64,000 nucleotides of DNA, from NCBI GenBank assembly GCA_963210315.1, contig OY723246.1, positions 868,001 to 932,000 on the forward strand, written 5' to 3'. Each line of letters opens with the position of its first letter. Position 1 is the first letter of the stretch. The position numbers and the translations under genes are program-made. This document shows, piece after piece, positions 45,547 through 56,091 of the stretch. The stretch comes from Rhynchopus euleeides. Taxonomy: Eukaryota > Euglenozoa > Diplonemea > Diplonemida > Diplonemidae. The notes below the pieces were generated by a model. That model was not told the origin of the DNA and made no database searches. It saw nothing but the letters and a program-made list of their open reading frames with translations.

Positions 45547-47339
45547 GCCGCCCCAGCGCCGCCCTCCCCACCCCCCCTCCCCAGCCTGTCCCAGAAGAGG
45601 TCGCTTTTCCCATTGGTGCCTGCCTATGTATTGCCTCTGTTGTGCCTGCGCCTGTGCCTCCCTGCCCTGTATTTTTTTACCCTCACGGGTATCACGATAC
45701 AGGGCAGTCCACCCCCTCCCCCCAAAAATCGTTCGCATCATCTTGGCGCCCATTCCTTCCACTTTCTGGATGTGTTTGGTATTTCCGAACGGAATTTTCC
45801 AGCGTCAAGACTGATACCTCGCCGTTTTAGAGTCAGACACTTCTACCGCCGCTGCGATTTGCGATACGGTAGTTGTGCAGAAATGCTAACATTTAATTTG
45901 CTCTGTGGAACCTGGACTGCACCTTCTGGGCTGTGAGTCTGTAGATAGTTGGACAGTTGCGGAACCCATCCTTTGTGTGCCTCCGACTTGAGGAGCTGTC
46001 GACTTCAGAACCAAGGTTCAGAACGAAGATGACGACCTGCTGTGAGCTGCAAACCTTCTTGACACACCTACCGTACCTGCATTACACTCGTGGTAATTCC
46101 ATACCCCTGGAAACAGGAGACCACCGTCTGTTCACAGATGGTCTTGAGCGTGGTAGCCATCTTTGCTATGGAGTCACGATTAAGTCTTTGTGGTCACGTG
46201 GGCCCATGAGCAGCGGATACACTTGGAGTGGAGGGAGGGGGTGCGGTTCTGGAAAAGCGGGTCTGAATCTGGTCAAGGACGACTGAGGGCTTCAGTTCGA
46301 GTTTAATGTGGGTCCAAGGGTACACAGGAGATCACTGCTTGCATATTCAACCTGCTTGTCATCCTCTGGTTACTGTTCAACGGCTCGAACTCCTCGACTT
46401 TCCTTGGCTGACTGAAATGAAACAATACGTATGCTGCTATTGTGTTGTTCCCCTGACAGAGGAACACAAGGGAAGGGTACTGCAGCTGTCCACGAAGTGG
46501 CTCGACGTAGCCACCTCACGCTGCCTAGAGGGTCGGTTCAGGTTGAAGCAGAGCAATTAAGTGTTAGGGGGATGCCTTTGGTCAAGGCCTTTTCTAAAAA
46601 AAATTGACCCACGGCGCCTGTGTTGTAGCTCGGTCTACGCCAGGTTCCACACCCCGTCATCGCAAAACGTACACATACACAGAGGCAGGCCTCTGTGGTA
46701 CGGGAGCATGATGGGAGGAAATTTTGCCTTTTGGTCAAAAAGGCGCCTTTTTAGAATAAATTGACCCGCAGGGTGGCTGAGTCTTATCAGACAGGCCGAC
46801 CTATGTTGATCAATGGAACCACACAACCTGTTCAACCTGCAAACCACCCGGGGTGGCGGCTGAGTCCTCACCCCTGCCGTAGCATGAGATAAGCCGACGT
46901 CGACCTCCGCTCCGGTCTCTCAACAACGGTCGTCACCAGTTGAACCGCGTCTGGGAAAGCCTGATCTTTGGATCTGGCCTCCCTGTTGTCACTGTGATTC
47001 GAAGAACTGTGGGGTTCAGAACCAAGGATGAGGAACTGCTGTGAGCTGCACACTCTCTTGACACACCTGCACGTATCTGCGTTACACTCGTGGGAAACCC
47101 GAACCCTGTATTTATACAGGAGACTTCCATCTGGGACAGTTTCTGTTCCAGATGAGCTTTGACGGTGGTAGCCATCTTTGCTATGGAGCCATCGTCATTG
47201 CTATCGTCGTCACTCGGACCCATGAGCAGCGGATACAATTGGTGTGGAAGGAGAGGGTGCGGTTCTGGATCAGTAGGTCTGAATCTGACACTGGGACTGA
47301 AACCCATAGGTCTGAGATGACTCAGTGCGGGTCAGGTCC
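45547..47339. other. Stretch with a duplicated segment, no confident gene
   Basis: Segments at about 46005-46290 and 47005-47300 are diverged direct copies. They share GCTGTGAGCTGCA, CTTGACACACCT, GGTAGCCATCTTTGCTATGG and CCCATGAGCAGCGGATAC. On the minus strand the right copy reads MATTVKAHLEQKL after an acidic stretch and the left copy reads MATTLKTICEQ, so a coding origin is possible. Confidence 0.45.
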
Positions 47340-47575
47340 GTCTACCGGTCCACCGACCGGTACACGGCCAACCGGTCGGGACCCACTTTGCCCGGTTCGC
47401 AAATGTCGGTTCTGGAACCGGTTCGGGCGGAACCGGTTCACCGGCGGAACCGGTTTACCGGTGAACCGGTTCGGCGGAACCGGTTCGTCCGAACCGGTTC
47501 TGGAACCGGTTCCACCGAACCGGTTCGCCGGTGAACCGGTTCCGCCGAACCGGTTCCAGAACCGGTTCAGCCCGT
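47340..47575. repeat. AACCGGTT palindrome array, block 2
   Basis: ACCGGT and AACCGGTT cores recur with GC-richer linkers (often GCGG/CCGG) than in block 1. It lies directly upstream of the truncated retrotransposon. Confidence 0.85.
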
Positions 47576-47662
47576 GCCAGCGCGTCGTGTGCATAGGGAC
47601 AGGGGGGGGGGGGGGGGGCACATGCATATACCGTACAGCACGCCAAAAAAAAGAGGAACGAC

Positions 47663-50600
47663 ATGAGAGTGGTAGCGAAGAGACTGCCATTCATTCGTTC
47701 AGAAAGAGAGAGAGAGGCCCTCAGCATATCGTACGCGGATGACGCCACTATCATCTCGCGTGTCTCTGAGGCGCTGACACAACGTGGCGCGGACATCACG
47801 GGCGAGTTCTGCGCAATAACGGGAATGCGCCTAAACGAAAAGAAGACCATTGCCATGGGCGTGCATCGCGTGGACCCCTCCTCTGGCGCACGCCCTCGAT
47901 ATGTCGGCACCATCGCTGTAAGTGGGGCCACCTTCCCCACCAAAACCGCCTCACCTGCACTAGGCGTGCGCGTCTGTGTGTCACCAGCGTTCATAGACCG
48001 CGGCGACGACGGACGGGCGAGTAAAGCGCATGCCCCCTTACGCCGCCTGGGCAGCTCGCCTGCGACCTTTGAGCAGCGACACGGCCTGATTGCTGGCGCA
48101 GTCATGCCCCGAGCGATCTTCGGTGGCTGGTATGCGCCCATTGACCACCGGGTCCTCCGCGACCTAGAGACCCGAGCCTCAAACTGCCTATACGGTGACC
48201 GCCATCCCTCCCGCAGCACCGCAGCGGCCCTCTCCATTGCCTCGAAGGGACACCTCCTTCACCCAGGAATCATAGTGCCGTATCGCATGCTGCTCCTACT
48301 TCTAGACTCCTGCCGCCGCCTACCAGAATTGATCCCGCGATTCAACCGCATTCGGGCCATGTATGCGCAAAAAACACGCATCGACGTCCCCCTCGGGCCT
48401 ATCGGGCTTGCGCTCAAAAAAGGACTGCCGCCGGCCTCCCTCACCTGCGGCGATGATGTTTCCCTCATATCTGCTCCAGGAGGTTCCGAACCACTGCTTT
48501 CACTCGAAGTGGCGGCACGGAACCATGTGCTACGCGAGGCGCTGCGTCACAACATCTGGCGAAGGCTTGCTATCTCCAGACCCTCCTTCGGCGGTGTGGA
48601 GGACGGCGTTGACACCGTGCTGACAAACGACTTCTGGCAATCATGTGGGGATCCTGTGCTCGCCGCTGCGATGCGCTGCATTATTGTTGGGGGCGTGTTC
48701 CTGGCAGACCGCTGGGGACGCAATAAGCTTGGGGCTGCGACGGACTCCGCGCCTGACGGGCCGGAGGCCGAGCGCTCGACCGCTCCTACTCCACCTCCTG
48801 TGACCGCTGCCGACCACGCCACAGCACCCGCGGACGGCGACGCTGCCGGTGACACCGATGATGACGACGACTCGTCGAGCTCAGCCCCGTCCGAGTTCGA
48901 TGTCCTCGACGACTCGGGTGAGGTGCCCCTACCCCTCACAGCAACACAGCCGGAGCCGGGTAGCGACCGCCTCTGCCGGAATTGCGATACGGGCTCCCCC
49001 GAAACCGTCACGCATCTCTTCTGGGAATGCCCTGCCCACAACGACGTCCGTGCCCGGGAGCGGTACGCGGGTCTCTGTGAGGAGCGCCTCTCATGGCCGC
49101 CCTGCCTAGCCAACTGGGGCATCATACCGAAACCCCTATCCGGTACGGTGCGGGCGAAGGACCTGCACCACCTAATGAGCACGATAGTCGCCCGCAGAGA
49201 TGTGCTGGAACGTGAGCGCCTCGGGGTATCCCCAACTGTTTGCGCGTGGGACGCAGCGCTAGCGCGACCCGCTGCGCCCCATCAGTCCGACCTGGCCTCA
49301 CTGCCGGACAACCCACCCCGCTGGACTCACGGAGAGTGCATCATGCGTGCCCTGCGGGCCTGGCTCGGTCGTCTCACCTGGACGAGGGAGGGGTCCGTCT
49401 CCTTCTGCGAGCTCGCCATCGACTTCGAGGTCTTCTCCGGGCTCGACGTCTGCCCGATCGCTACTGGCGCCCCGGCAGGAACCCAGCCCGCCCCACTCAA
49501 CATGCGTGGACGCATGATGGGGCAGATGTTGAAATACCTTGTCTCCCAGTGTGAAGCAGTTAACCTCCGCGCGCCCCTGCCTGGCGCGTTTGTCTCGCGT
49601 GTCTACTGCCTCCGCGCGGTGGGGGTGAAGGAAGTCTGGGGCGGTCTTGAGCCGCGCCCCCGCTTTGCCTGCCACGGGCTCACCACCCGTATCCTGATCG
49701 AGCAGATTCCCCGCGCGATCCACTGGGCCTCGAGCAAGTCGTGGGGCCTGGACCTTACCCCGTCGTATACCGAGGTGCCCGACCGGGACACGCGAAGCGA
49801 ACAGTGGGACCCTACTCCCGTAGCCCCCACCCGTGACCCCCTCGACACGGTCAGCCCGAGGTCGGCGCCGTGCGGCGCTGAGCGCTATGCCCCCCGTTCG
49901 GAGGTGCTGGCTCGCAACGTCTGCAGGGCCCACTCCAAGCCCAAGTGCCATGACTGCGACGCGGCGGGGCACAACCGAACCCTGCGAATGGAAGACTGCT
50001 GCCGGGCCCACCACCGCCAGGATGACGGACTGCCCGTGCAGTTCTGCAGCACGCACCGGCTGCTCCGCTGCGGCACCTGCAGCTCCTCCAACATGTGCTG
50101 CAAGCGTGGCCACCACGGCTGCCGCGACCATGACCTGCCCCCCTGCGGGGTCTGCGCCTCTCTGCCTGAGATGGATGACAGACGCCCCACCGCTTGCTGC
50201 AAGAAGGGCCACCACGCCCCTCCCGCCCCTGCGACGCCTGTGGAGGCAGACGCCCCCACCCCGCCGCCCCATGTGCCGCCAACCCCGCCCTTCCCAGAGG
50301 CGACTGCGCCTACCGTGGGGGATCTTCCCTCCACCACGCCACCCCGTGTGCCTGCGCCTCAGCCCTCCCCTGAAGCGACCCCGTGTCCCGCTACTCCCGA
50401 GCCCGCCACCCCTCCAGTTATCCTGAAGAGGCTGGCCCATACCGTGTGCTCCCCGGGCTCACCCCACCGCCACCTGATGCAGCCTCGTAGGAGGCTCTCA
50501 CCCGACGGCGTCAGGCCATCCATCCCCGCCGTGGCGCAGCTGAAGCGCACCGCCTTAGAGGCGCATACCGGTTCCACCCCGGCACTGCCTGCCCAAAGGC

Positions 50601-50959
50601 CTAGGGTCGACCACGTGATCCCCACCGCTGACGCTGACGCTGACGTGGGCGCCGCTGATCCGGACCCACCTTCTCCTACTACCTCCCCTCCCGACGGCGT
50701 GTCCGTTGACGCAGCCCTTCCCCAAAGGCCCCGTTCTGGTGCCTCTTCCTCCTCCGCCCGTGCGCGGTCACCGCACGCGCCTACAGGCTTCCGGGCCTAC
50801 CTTAATCCTCCTTCCTCACGTAGCGCGTCACCGGGCGCTACAGACCGTGTGGCGCCTGCGCCTCCTCCTCCTCCTGTGTCACTTCCCTCACCCCACCAGA
50901 GCAGCTCCTCTCTCAAACAAGGGGAGTCTACCGGGCCGCGGGCCCGCGTAGTTAAGTAG
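47663..50959 (+). CDS. 5'-truncated non-LTR retrotransposon polyprotein
   Basis: This open frame of 1098 codons begins, as far as homology goes, at the catalytic reverse transcriptase motif SISYADDATII (YADD at residues 24-27). The following GMRLNEKKTIAMG is typical of the palm/thumb border. Upstream finger and palm motifs and any endonuclease are missing, so the copy is dead. A zinc knuckle CRNCDTGSPETVTHLFWEC lies near residues 438-456, as in many LINE C-termini. A second Cys/His-rich region (about 754-851, with CGTCSSSNMCCKRGHHGC and CGVC) and a Pro/Ser-rich tail follow. This tail is unusually long. The first roughly 17 codons, including an AG-repeat stretch, are probably host sequence, with the element starting near 47716. 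The (AG)n tract after the 3' UTR suggests integration in a GA microsatellite. I cannot name the clade. Confidence 0.85.
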   Translation: MRVVAKRLPFIRSEREREALSISYADDATIISRVSEALTQRGADITGEFCAITGMRLNEKKTIAMGVHRVDPSSGARPRYVGTIAVSGATFPTKTASPALGVRVCVSPAFIDRGDDGRASKAHAPLRRLGSSPATFEQRHGLIAGAVMPRAIFGGWYAPIDHRVLRDLETRASNCLYGDRHPSRSTAAALSIASKGHLLHPGIIVPYRMLLLLLDSCRRLPELIPRFNRIRAMYAQKTRIDVPLGPIGLALKKGLPPASLTCGDDVSLISAPGGSEPLLSLEVAARNHVLREALRHNIWRRLAISRPSFGGVEDGVDTVLTNDFWQSCGDPVLAAAMRCIIVGGVFLADRWGRNKLGAATDSAPDGPEAERSTAPTPPPVTAADHATAPADGDAAGDTDDDDDSSSSAPSEFDVLDDSGEVPLPLTATQPEPGSDRLCRNCDTGSPETVTHLFWECPAHNDVRARERYAGLCEERLSWPPCLANWGIIPKPLSGTVRAKDLHHLMSTIVARRDVLERERLGVSPTVCAWDAALARPAAPHQSDLASLPDNPPRWTHGECIMRALRAWLGRLTWTREGSVSFCELAIDFEVFSGLDVCPIATGAPAGTQPAPLNMRGRMMGQMLKYLVSQCEAVNLRAPLPGAFVSRVYCLRAVGVKEVWGGLEPRPRFACHGLTTRILIEQIPRAIHWASSKSWGLDLTPSYTEVPDRDTRSEQWDPTPVAPTRDPLDTVSPRSAPCGAERYAPRSEVLARNVCRAHSKPKCHDCDAAGHNRTLRMEDCCRAHHRQDDGLPVQFCSTHRLLRCGTCSSSNMCCKRGHHGCRDHDLPPCGVCASLPEMDDRRPTACCKKGHHAPPAPATPVEADAPTPPPHVPPTPPFPEATAPTVGDLPSTTPPRVPAPQPSPEATPCPATPEPATPPVILKRLAHTVCSPGSPHRHLMQPRRRLSPDGVRPSIPAVAQLKRTALEAHTGSTPALPAQRPRVDHVIPTADADADVGAADPDPPSPTTSPPDGVSVDAALPQRPRSGASSSSARARSPHAPTGFRAYLNPPSSRSASPGATDRVAPAPPPPPVSLPSPHQSSSSLKQGESTGPRARVVK

Positions 50960-51200
<241 letters not shown>

Positions 51201-51384
51201 TTCCCCTTCCCCTTCCCCTTCCCTTCCCCCCTCCATTGCCCAGCCAGTGAGAGGGGCACAACCCACACCAAGAGAGAGGTTCGTCCAATGGAACATGCGC
51301 TTCTGATGCAGTACGCACCAAACACTGGGACGTGCCATTGTTTCCTGTATCTTGAGGGTCTCGCGTCTCGTGGAATTGGGAGGA

Positions 51385-51470
51385 ATTGGGTAGGGTGCAG
51401 CGAAGCAGACGAAAGGTAAAGCACATCGAGTTGACCTCCTCCTCCACTCGTTATGCAAGGCTGTGTGCCC
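51385..51470 (-). repeat. Dispersed repeat S2
   Basis: On the plus strand, GGGTGCAGCGAAGCAGACGA, AAAGGTAAAGCAC and CCACTCGTTATGCA match other S2 copies. Confidence 0.6.
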
Positions 51471-52555
51471 GAGATATTATGATATGCTCGGGGATTGGGA
51501 GAGTGGGGGGGGGGGGTGGGTGGAATGAAGGCATACATAGACGGAGAGAGAGACAGGAGAGGGGGGGGGGGGTGGGGTGGGGTGGGGTGGAGTGGAGTGG
51601 GGGGTTTATCAAAACATCGAGCAAATTTGGCAGTCACAGAGAGAGAGAGACCGACCTCTCCCCCCCTCCCCCCATTCCACACGGTGGCCTAGTCAGGGTT
51701 TTGAACAGGTGGGTTGGGTTGACCAGGCCAAAGTTGGCCAGAAGGGGGTTGTAGCCCATTTTTCCCTGTACCCCTGGTCATGGCCAGGCCCTTTTTTGAC
51801 CAGGGACAGGCCTCGTCAAAACCCTGACTAGGACACCGTGTACCACCACCACCACCACCACCACCACCACCACCAGGAATACATTAAAAATCAATAAAGA
51901 AGGGAGCCGCACGATGCGATTGCCTGGGACCAGGAGGTGCCTGTAGAGTAGATATAAAAAGGGGGAGGGGGGCGGAAATGGGTTGCTGAAGGGAAGCGAC
52001 CTGCGAAACAGGGTATGCTTTAGCCAGGTGTGGTGCGGTGTGTGCAATGTGTGTGTGTGTGTGTGGCTAAAGAAAGGCAGGTCGGAAGTTTCCCCACCCA
52101 CCCACCCACCCACCCGCTCTCCATTCCTGTTTTTTTTTGTTTCCCGTTTGTTTTTGCTGTCGCCACATCCTGTTGTCGACACCAGTTGCTTGCTATTCTT
52201 TTGTGTAACGTTTTACTCAGAGAAATGGGGGCACCCAACCCAAGCAACTCACTTGAAGGTGCTGATGGTTTGAAAGCGTGTTCGGTTGTTTGCCTTGTTT
52301 CTTTATATTCTTCTTCTTCCTCGTTTCGTTCAGCTGTCCATGGGACGATAAAATAAACATTTTTGTATTGCACAACAAGGCTTGGGATGATCGAAGTTGT
52401 CACAACAAAGGCAAACACACCGGAAGTGTATCGGCGGTAAAAGATAAACGTGTCAGTTGGGAACGGGGGAGGCCTTGTGGAACATCCCGCCCCCCACCTC
52501 TCTAAAAACCGGTGCCCAATAGGTTTCGGACACACGGTGAGGATTTTGACACCGA
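51471..52555. other. Non-coding stretch with simple repeats
   Basis: G runs, (GGGGT)n near 51570, a (CCA)n tract at 51842-51876 and pyrimidine-rich sequence are present. No gene is supported apart from the palindromic element at 51680-51840. Confidence 0.5.
51680..51840. mobile_element. 161-bp palindromic element with CACGGTG ends
   Basis: The arms start CACGGTGGCCTAGTCAGG and CACGGTGTCCTAGTCAGG (the latter on the minus strand) and extend through GGTTTTGA. The terminal CACGGTG is shared with the 3.1-kb and 198-bp elements. The flanks are CA on the left and TA on the right, so no clear target duplication remains. The interior has GGCCA-type palindromes. Confidence 0.75.
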
Positions 52556-52664
52556 GGGGGCCTTCGCTACCAAGTGTGACTGAGTGAGAAAAAGTGAGCC
52601 ACGGCGCACTTCCCCTCACTGGCTGACGAGCAGTGACGAGTAGTGACTGGTAGCGAGGGCCCCC
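52556..52664. mobile_element. 109-bp miniature element, copy 6
   Basis: Ends are intact, with the perfect duplication CGA at 52553-52555 and 52665-52667. Confidence 0.92.
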
Positions 52665-53972
52665 CGAGAGAAAAATGGAACACTATCGACACATGTCACT
52701 CAACACGGGGGAATGGGGAGGGGAGAGGTTGTGGTGAAACGCACACACCTCGACCTGTGATGAGGTGAGATGTGGCTCTGCAATTACGGCACTACGCGTG
52801 CCGTAAACTCGAATGACCTGCTTTCTCCGTGTTCCATTTCCTCCTTCATTGCATGAGGCTACAAAAAAAATTACGCGGGGCGACTCGCCACCCCACCGAC
52901 ACCCCAAAGTGCAGTGATTTGGCAATAATACCACAGCTTTGCAAGGTGTAGCAAGACCCACCTTACCTCCCGAAGCACCTCATTTCCTCCATCAAGGTTC
53001 CGTTGGTATCGTGAGGGGCAGTGAAGGAACTGTGCGTTAGTGCAAATCTGAATAGAAGAGAAGGGCCGGGGGGGTACCCGAGGGTATTCGTCGATTGCGA
53101 GAAGCAGAGAACGCCCCGCAGAAGAAAGGCAAAGAGGCCCGGCTTTTGTTTGTGCGTCACGAGCGACAGCGTGTTGTAACCCCTGTGAAGGGCGTTGATG
53201 TAAATGGGTGGTTTTTTTGTGCCTCCTCCTCTCTCAAAACACAAGGCACGCACGGCACACACACACCCACCGACACCTTCGCTGTGACAAGCAAAGCTTG
53301 TTTGGGCAAAAAAAAATGAACAGTTTCCCTTTTCATCATAAGGACGGGGCGGAGGGGGGGGCTCAGCAGAGAAGGGTAAGGTGGCATAAAGCCGATCTCC
53401 GCCTCGGGGAACGGTGGGGGGTAGAGGGGCGGGGGGCAGCGAAGTAGAAGGAAGGGGAAACCAGAGATGACCCCCTCCCTTCACTCGATATGCAGGTTGT
53501 GCCCCGAGGGGGGGGCAAAGGGTGGGGAGGGGTGGAGAGGGGAGGAGAGGGGTTCCCCAACCCCCCCCCCCCACTCTCCTCTGTGGCTAGCACAGCCACA
53601 GAGGATATATTTGTGGCGGAGCTTCTCTGAGAAGGCGCATTTGCGCCTTTGCTGCGACAGCGCGCCGTTTGACACTGTATCGCTCGCGACTTCACAATAC
53701 AGGCACTACGCATGCACAAGAGGGTCTCCGTACCACCACGTGTGACGCGGCAGAGTTCGAGCGGAGTGCCCAGTTGTGTGATGCGGCCTGGGAAGCAGTG
53801 CGAGGGGCGGGGGCGGGGGCGGGGTGGGGCAGTTGCTCATGGAATATTGTCTTTTGCAAAAAGAAAGAAGAAAAAATAAAGCTGTAAGAAGGAGAAGGGC
53901 GCCTCCCCTGACACCAGGCGGGTATGTGTCCGTCTGGTGTGGGGTGTGTTTGCAAAGCGAAGAGTCGTGGCC
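52665..53972. other. Non-coding stretch with an S2 copy
   Basis: An S2 unit lies at about 53427-53510. The remainder has G and GGGGC runs (53507-53575, 53800-53825) and short unsupported frames. Confidence 0.45.
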
Positions 53973-54365
53973 TCAGTCCAGTGAGCGGACGGGCAGCAAA
54001 GTGTCACCTGCCGGAGGGCGTGACCAGTCTGCGAAGGACTGACGGCCCTTCTGCGTGTGCGATCTCGTGGCACCTGCAGACGGCGTGGTGTGTTGGGGCG
54101 GTGTGAGGCAGACAAGTGGTAACTATAAATGGGTCTGCAGCTGGAGGCAAATCGACAAGTACGACCCTCACCCTCCCGGGAACTGTGAGGAATCGGGTGA
54201 CCGGCGGTGTCAGACCACACAACACGGCGCGATACACAGGCAGCACATACCAACCATGTCACCCCACTCAAAGTCAGAGTAGTCCGTCCATGCCTGTGTC
54301 GTGGATACGGCGACAGCAGGCTTCGTGACCACCTTCTTCACAAGACGCACCGAGTTGCGCAGCAT
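53973..54365 (-). CDS. Possible two-exon gene for a 71-residue protein
   Basis: Exon 1 is 54365-54251 and exon 2 is 54073-53973, with TGA at 53975-53973. The donor is GTATGT, the same as three of the adaptin introns, and the acceptor is CTGCAG. The junction is phase 1 and gives a glycine. The N-terminus (MLRNSVRLVKKVV) is basic and amphipathic, like a mitochondrial targeting sequence. An aromatic/acidic stretch AWTDYSDFEWGDMVG and a basic C-terminal half follow. I do not recognise the protein. Another acceptor in the intron would change the second half, so exon 2 is less certain than exon 1. Confidence 0.4.
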
Positions 54366-56091
54366 TGCCCCTCTGGGAAGCAACTGTCCGCCGATGATGT
54401 GCTGCAGCGACCCCGCCACTCTGATTCTTACCGTGCACTTGCACTAGGCAATTTGCTGCAACGAATGCCCTGAAGCAAGGAGTCCCTGGGAAACCAAAGG
54501 GATGTTACTGCGGTCAGCGAGTCGGAGACGCGAGTTCGCGAGGATCCGAGAACACAAGGAGGATCGGGCGTGGGCCTGCAGGACGCGGGGTGTAGTTTGA
54601 CGGATAGGGCAGATAGGGTGCGAAGCTGCTACCCAGACACACCACCACCATCACCATGCATGCGAGCACTGCGGGGACCGGCGTGGGTGGGAGGGAAGGG
54701 GCATCCTGTGGTTGCGGCACATTGCATCACACGCCCTTTTGCTGCAACTGCATTCCGGCTGACAAACCGGAGGTTGGGTTGCATCGGGCATGGCTGGGAA
54801 GCCATCACACAGTGCACTGGAAAGTGCCTGTTGCGGGAGGCGGGGGTTGGGGAATGTGGCCGCGAGGTGAGGAGGGGGAAATCGTACTCACTTCGCTGCC
54901 CAGCAGTTGTAAAGAACATATCCAAACTCCTTTGGTGTTGAGCGCAAACATTGTGTCTCAGGGCGGTGCGAAGGCCGTGAAGGCAATAATCTCAAAGCTT
55001 CGGTCGTACGATTTCACTCAATACTTCGCGACCCACTTCACTTCGTCTCGCTTGGATAACTGGAACTGGAAAAAACGAAAGCAAAAAAATGGGTTGCTTC
55101 GCTGTCTGGTATTCTCCGTCAATCTTCGCCAGTTTTCAGCTCATTCAACGGGAAATACACCGAAATGCACTGACAACCACCCTGTAGCGAGGACCCCCAA
55201 AGGCAAAAAATCAAATGAAGTAGATAGCGCGGCTGACTCCTCTTGCAGTGATTGCTTCGAGGACATACTGTGGGATGCCAGCTCAACCCAACCCAACACC
55301 CTGCACAAATAGGTCACAGCAGCCACAGGGCCTGCTGTATTTCTTTTGGCAGGAAATGTGTGTAGATCTCCCTGCGCTCGCCAGCAGTCGCCTGCTGGCC
55401 GGCAGCAGGGGAGGTTAACGAGGGGCGGGTGGAGGGGGAATTCGCATGCCAACACACCGAGCGGCCTTTACAGATCCGCACGGGAGACTTAGCAAGGGGG
55501 GGGGGGTTGTGGGGGGATGGCGGGGTACTGTTGTGAATCAGGAACAGAGGTGACCGCCCCCTCTGATGTGACTTGAATGAAAGGGGGGGGTGTGGGGGGA
55601 GTGGGGAGGGTCTGTTGATTGAAAAACACACCAACACCTCACGAATGGGCAACCTCCGGCCCTCGGTAGGCACCACAACTGTCATCTGGAGGCATGCAGG
55701 CGTGTTTGCCTTCCGTACTGTTGTGGGTGGAGAGAGGAGAAAAAGAAATAAGGGGGGCGGGGGGAAGCGCAGCTGTTTAGAGAGTGGGCGGCGAACACTC
55801 CTTCTTTGTTCTTTCTGGACTGTCCTGTCTGTTGGGACGGTTCACATAGGTCATACACCCCATGACTCATCATGGCCACCATGAGTCGCAAGGCTGTCAG
55901 GTTATATACCAAGACTTCCTCAATATAACTGGGGAATACACATAACCCTCGGCATGACAGGCCACAAAGCCATGCCAACACCTTTATCCTTTTGGACATC
56001 AACAAACCTCGGAGCGGATACACTAAACTAGGCTATTGAGGAGATGTGTTTCTGCTTTCACAGAAACAGCCCCTCTTCCTCCTCCTCCTCC
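54366..56091. other. Non-coding stretch with repeat Z
   Basis: Repeat Z occupies about 54895-55060 and gives a protein-like plus-strand frame by chance or as a remnant. Near 55495 and 55580 there are G runs. 55700-56050 is the 3' flank of the surface-protein gene. Confidence 0.45.

Noticed and set aside
44430..45613. Open frames coding for long Glu-Pro-Val repeats
   Set aside because: They are a direct product of the AACCGGTT array read on the minus strand; no start context, domain or conservation supports a protein.
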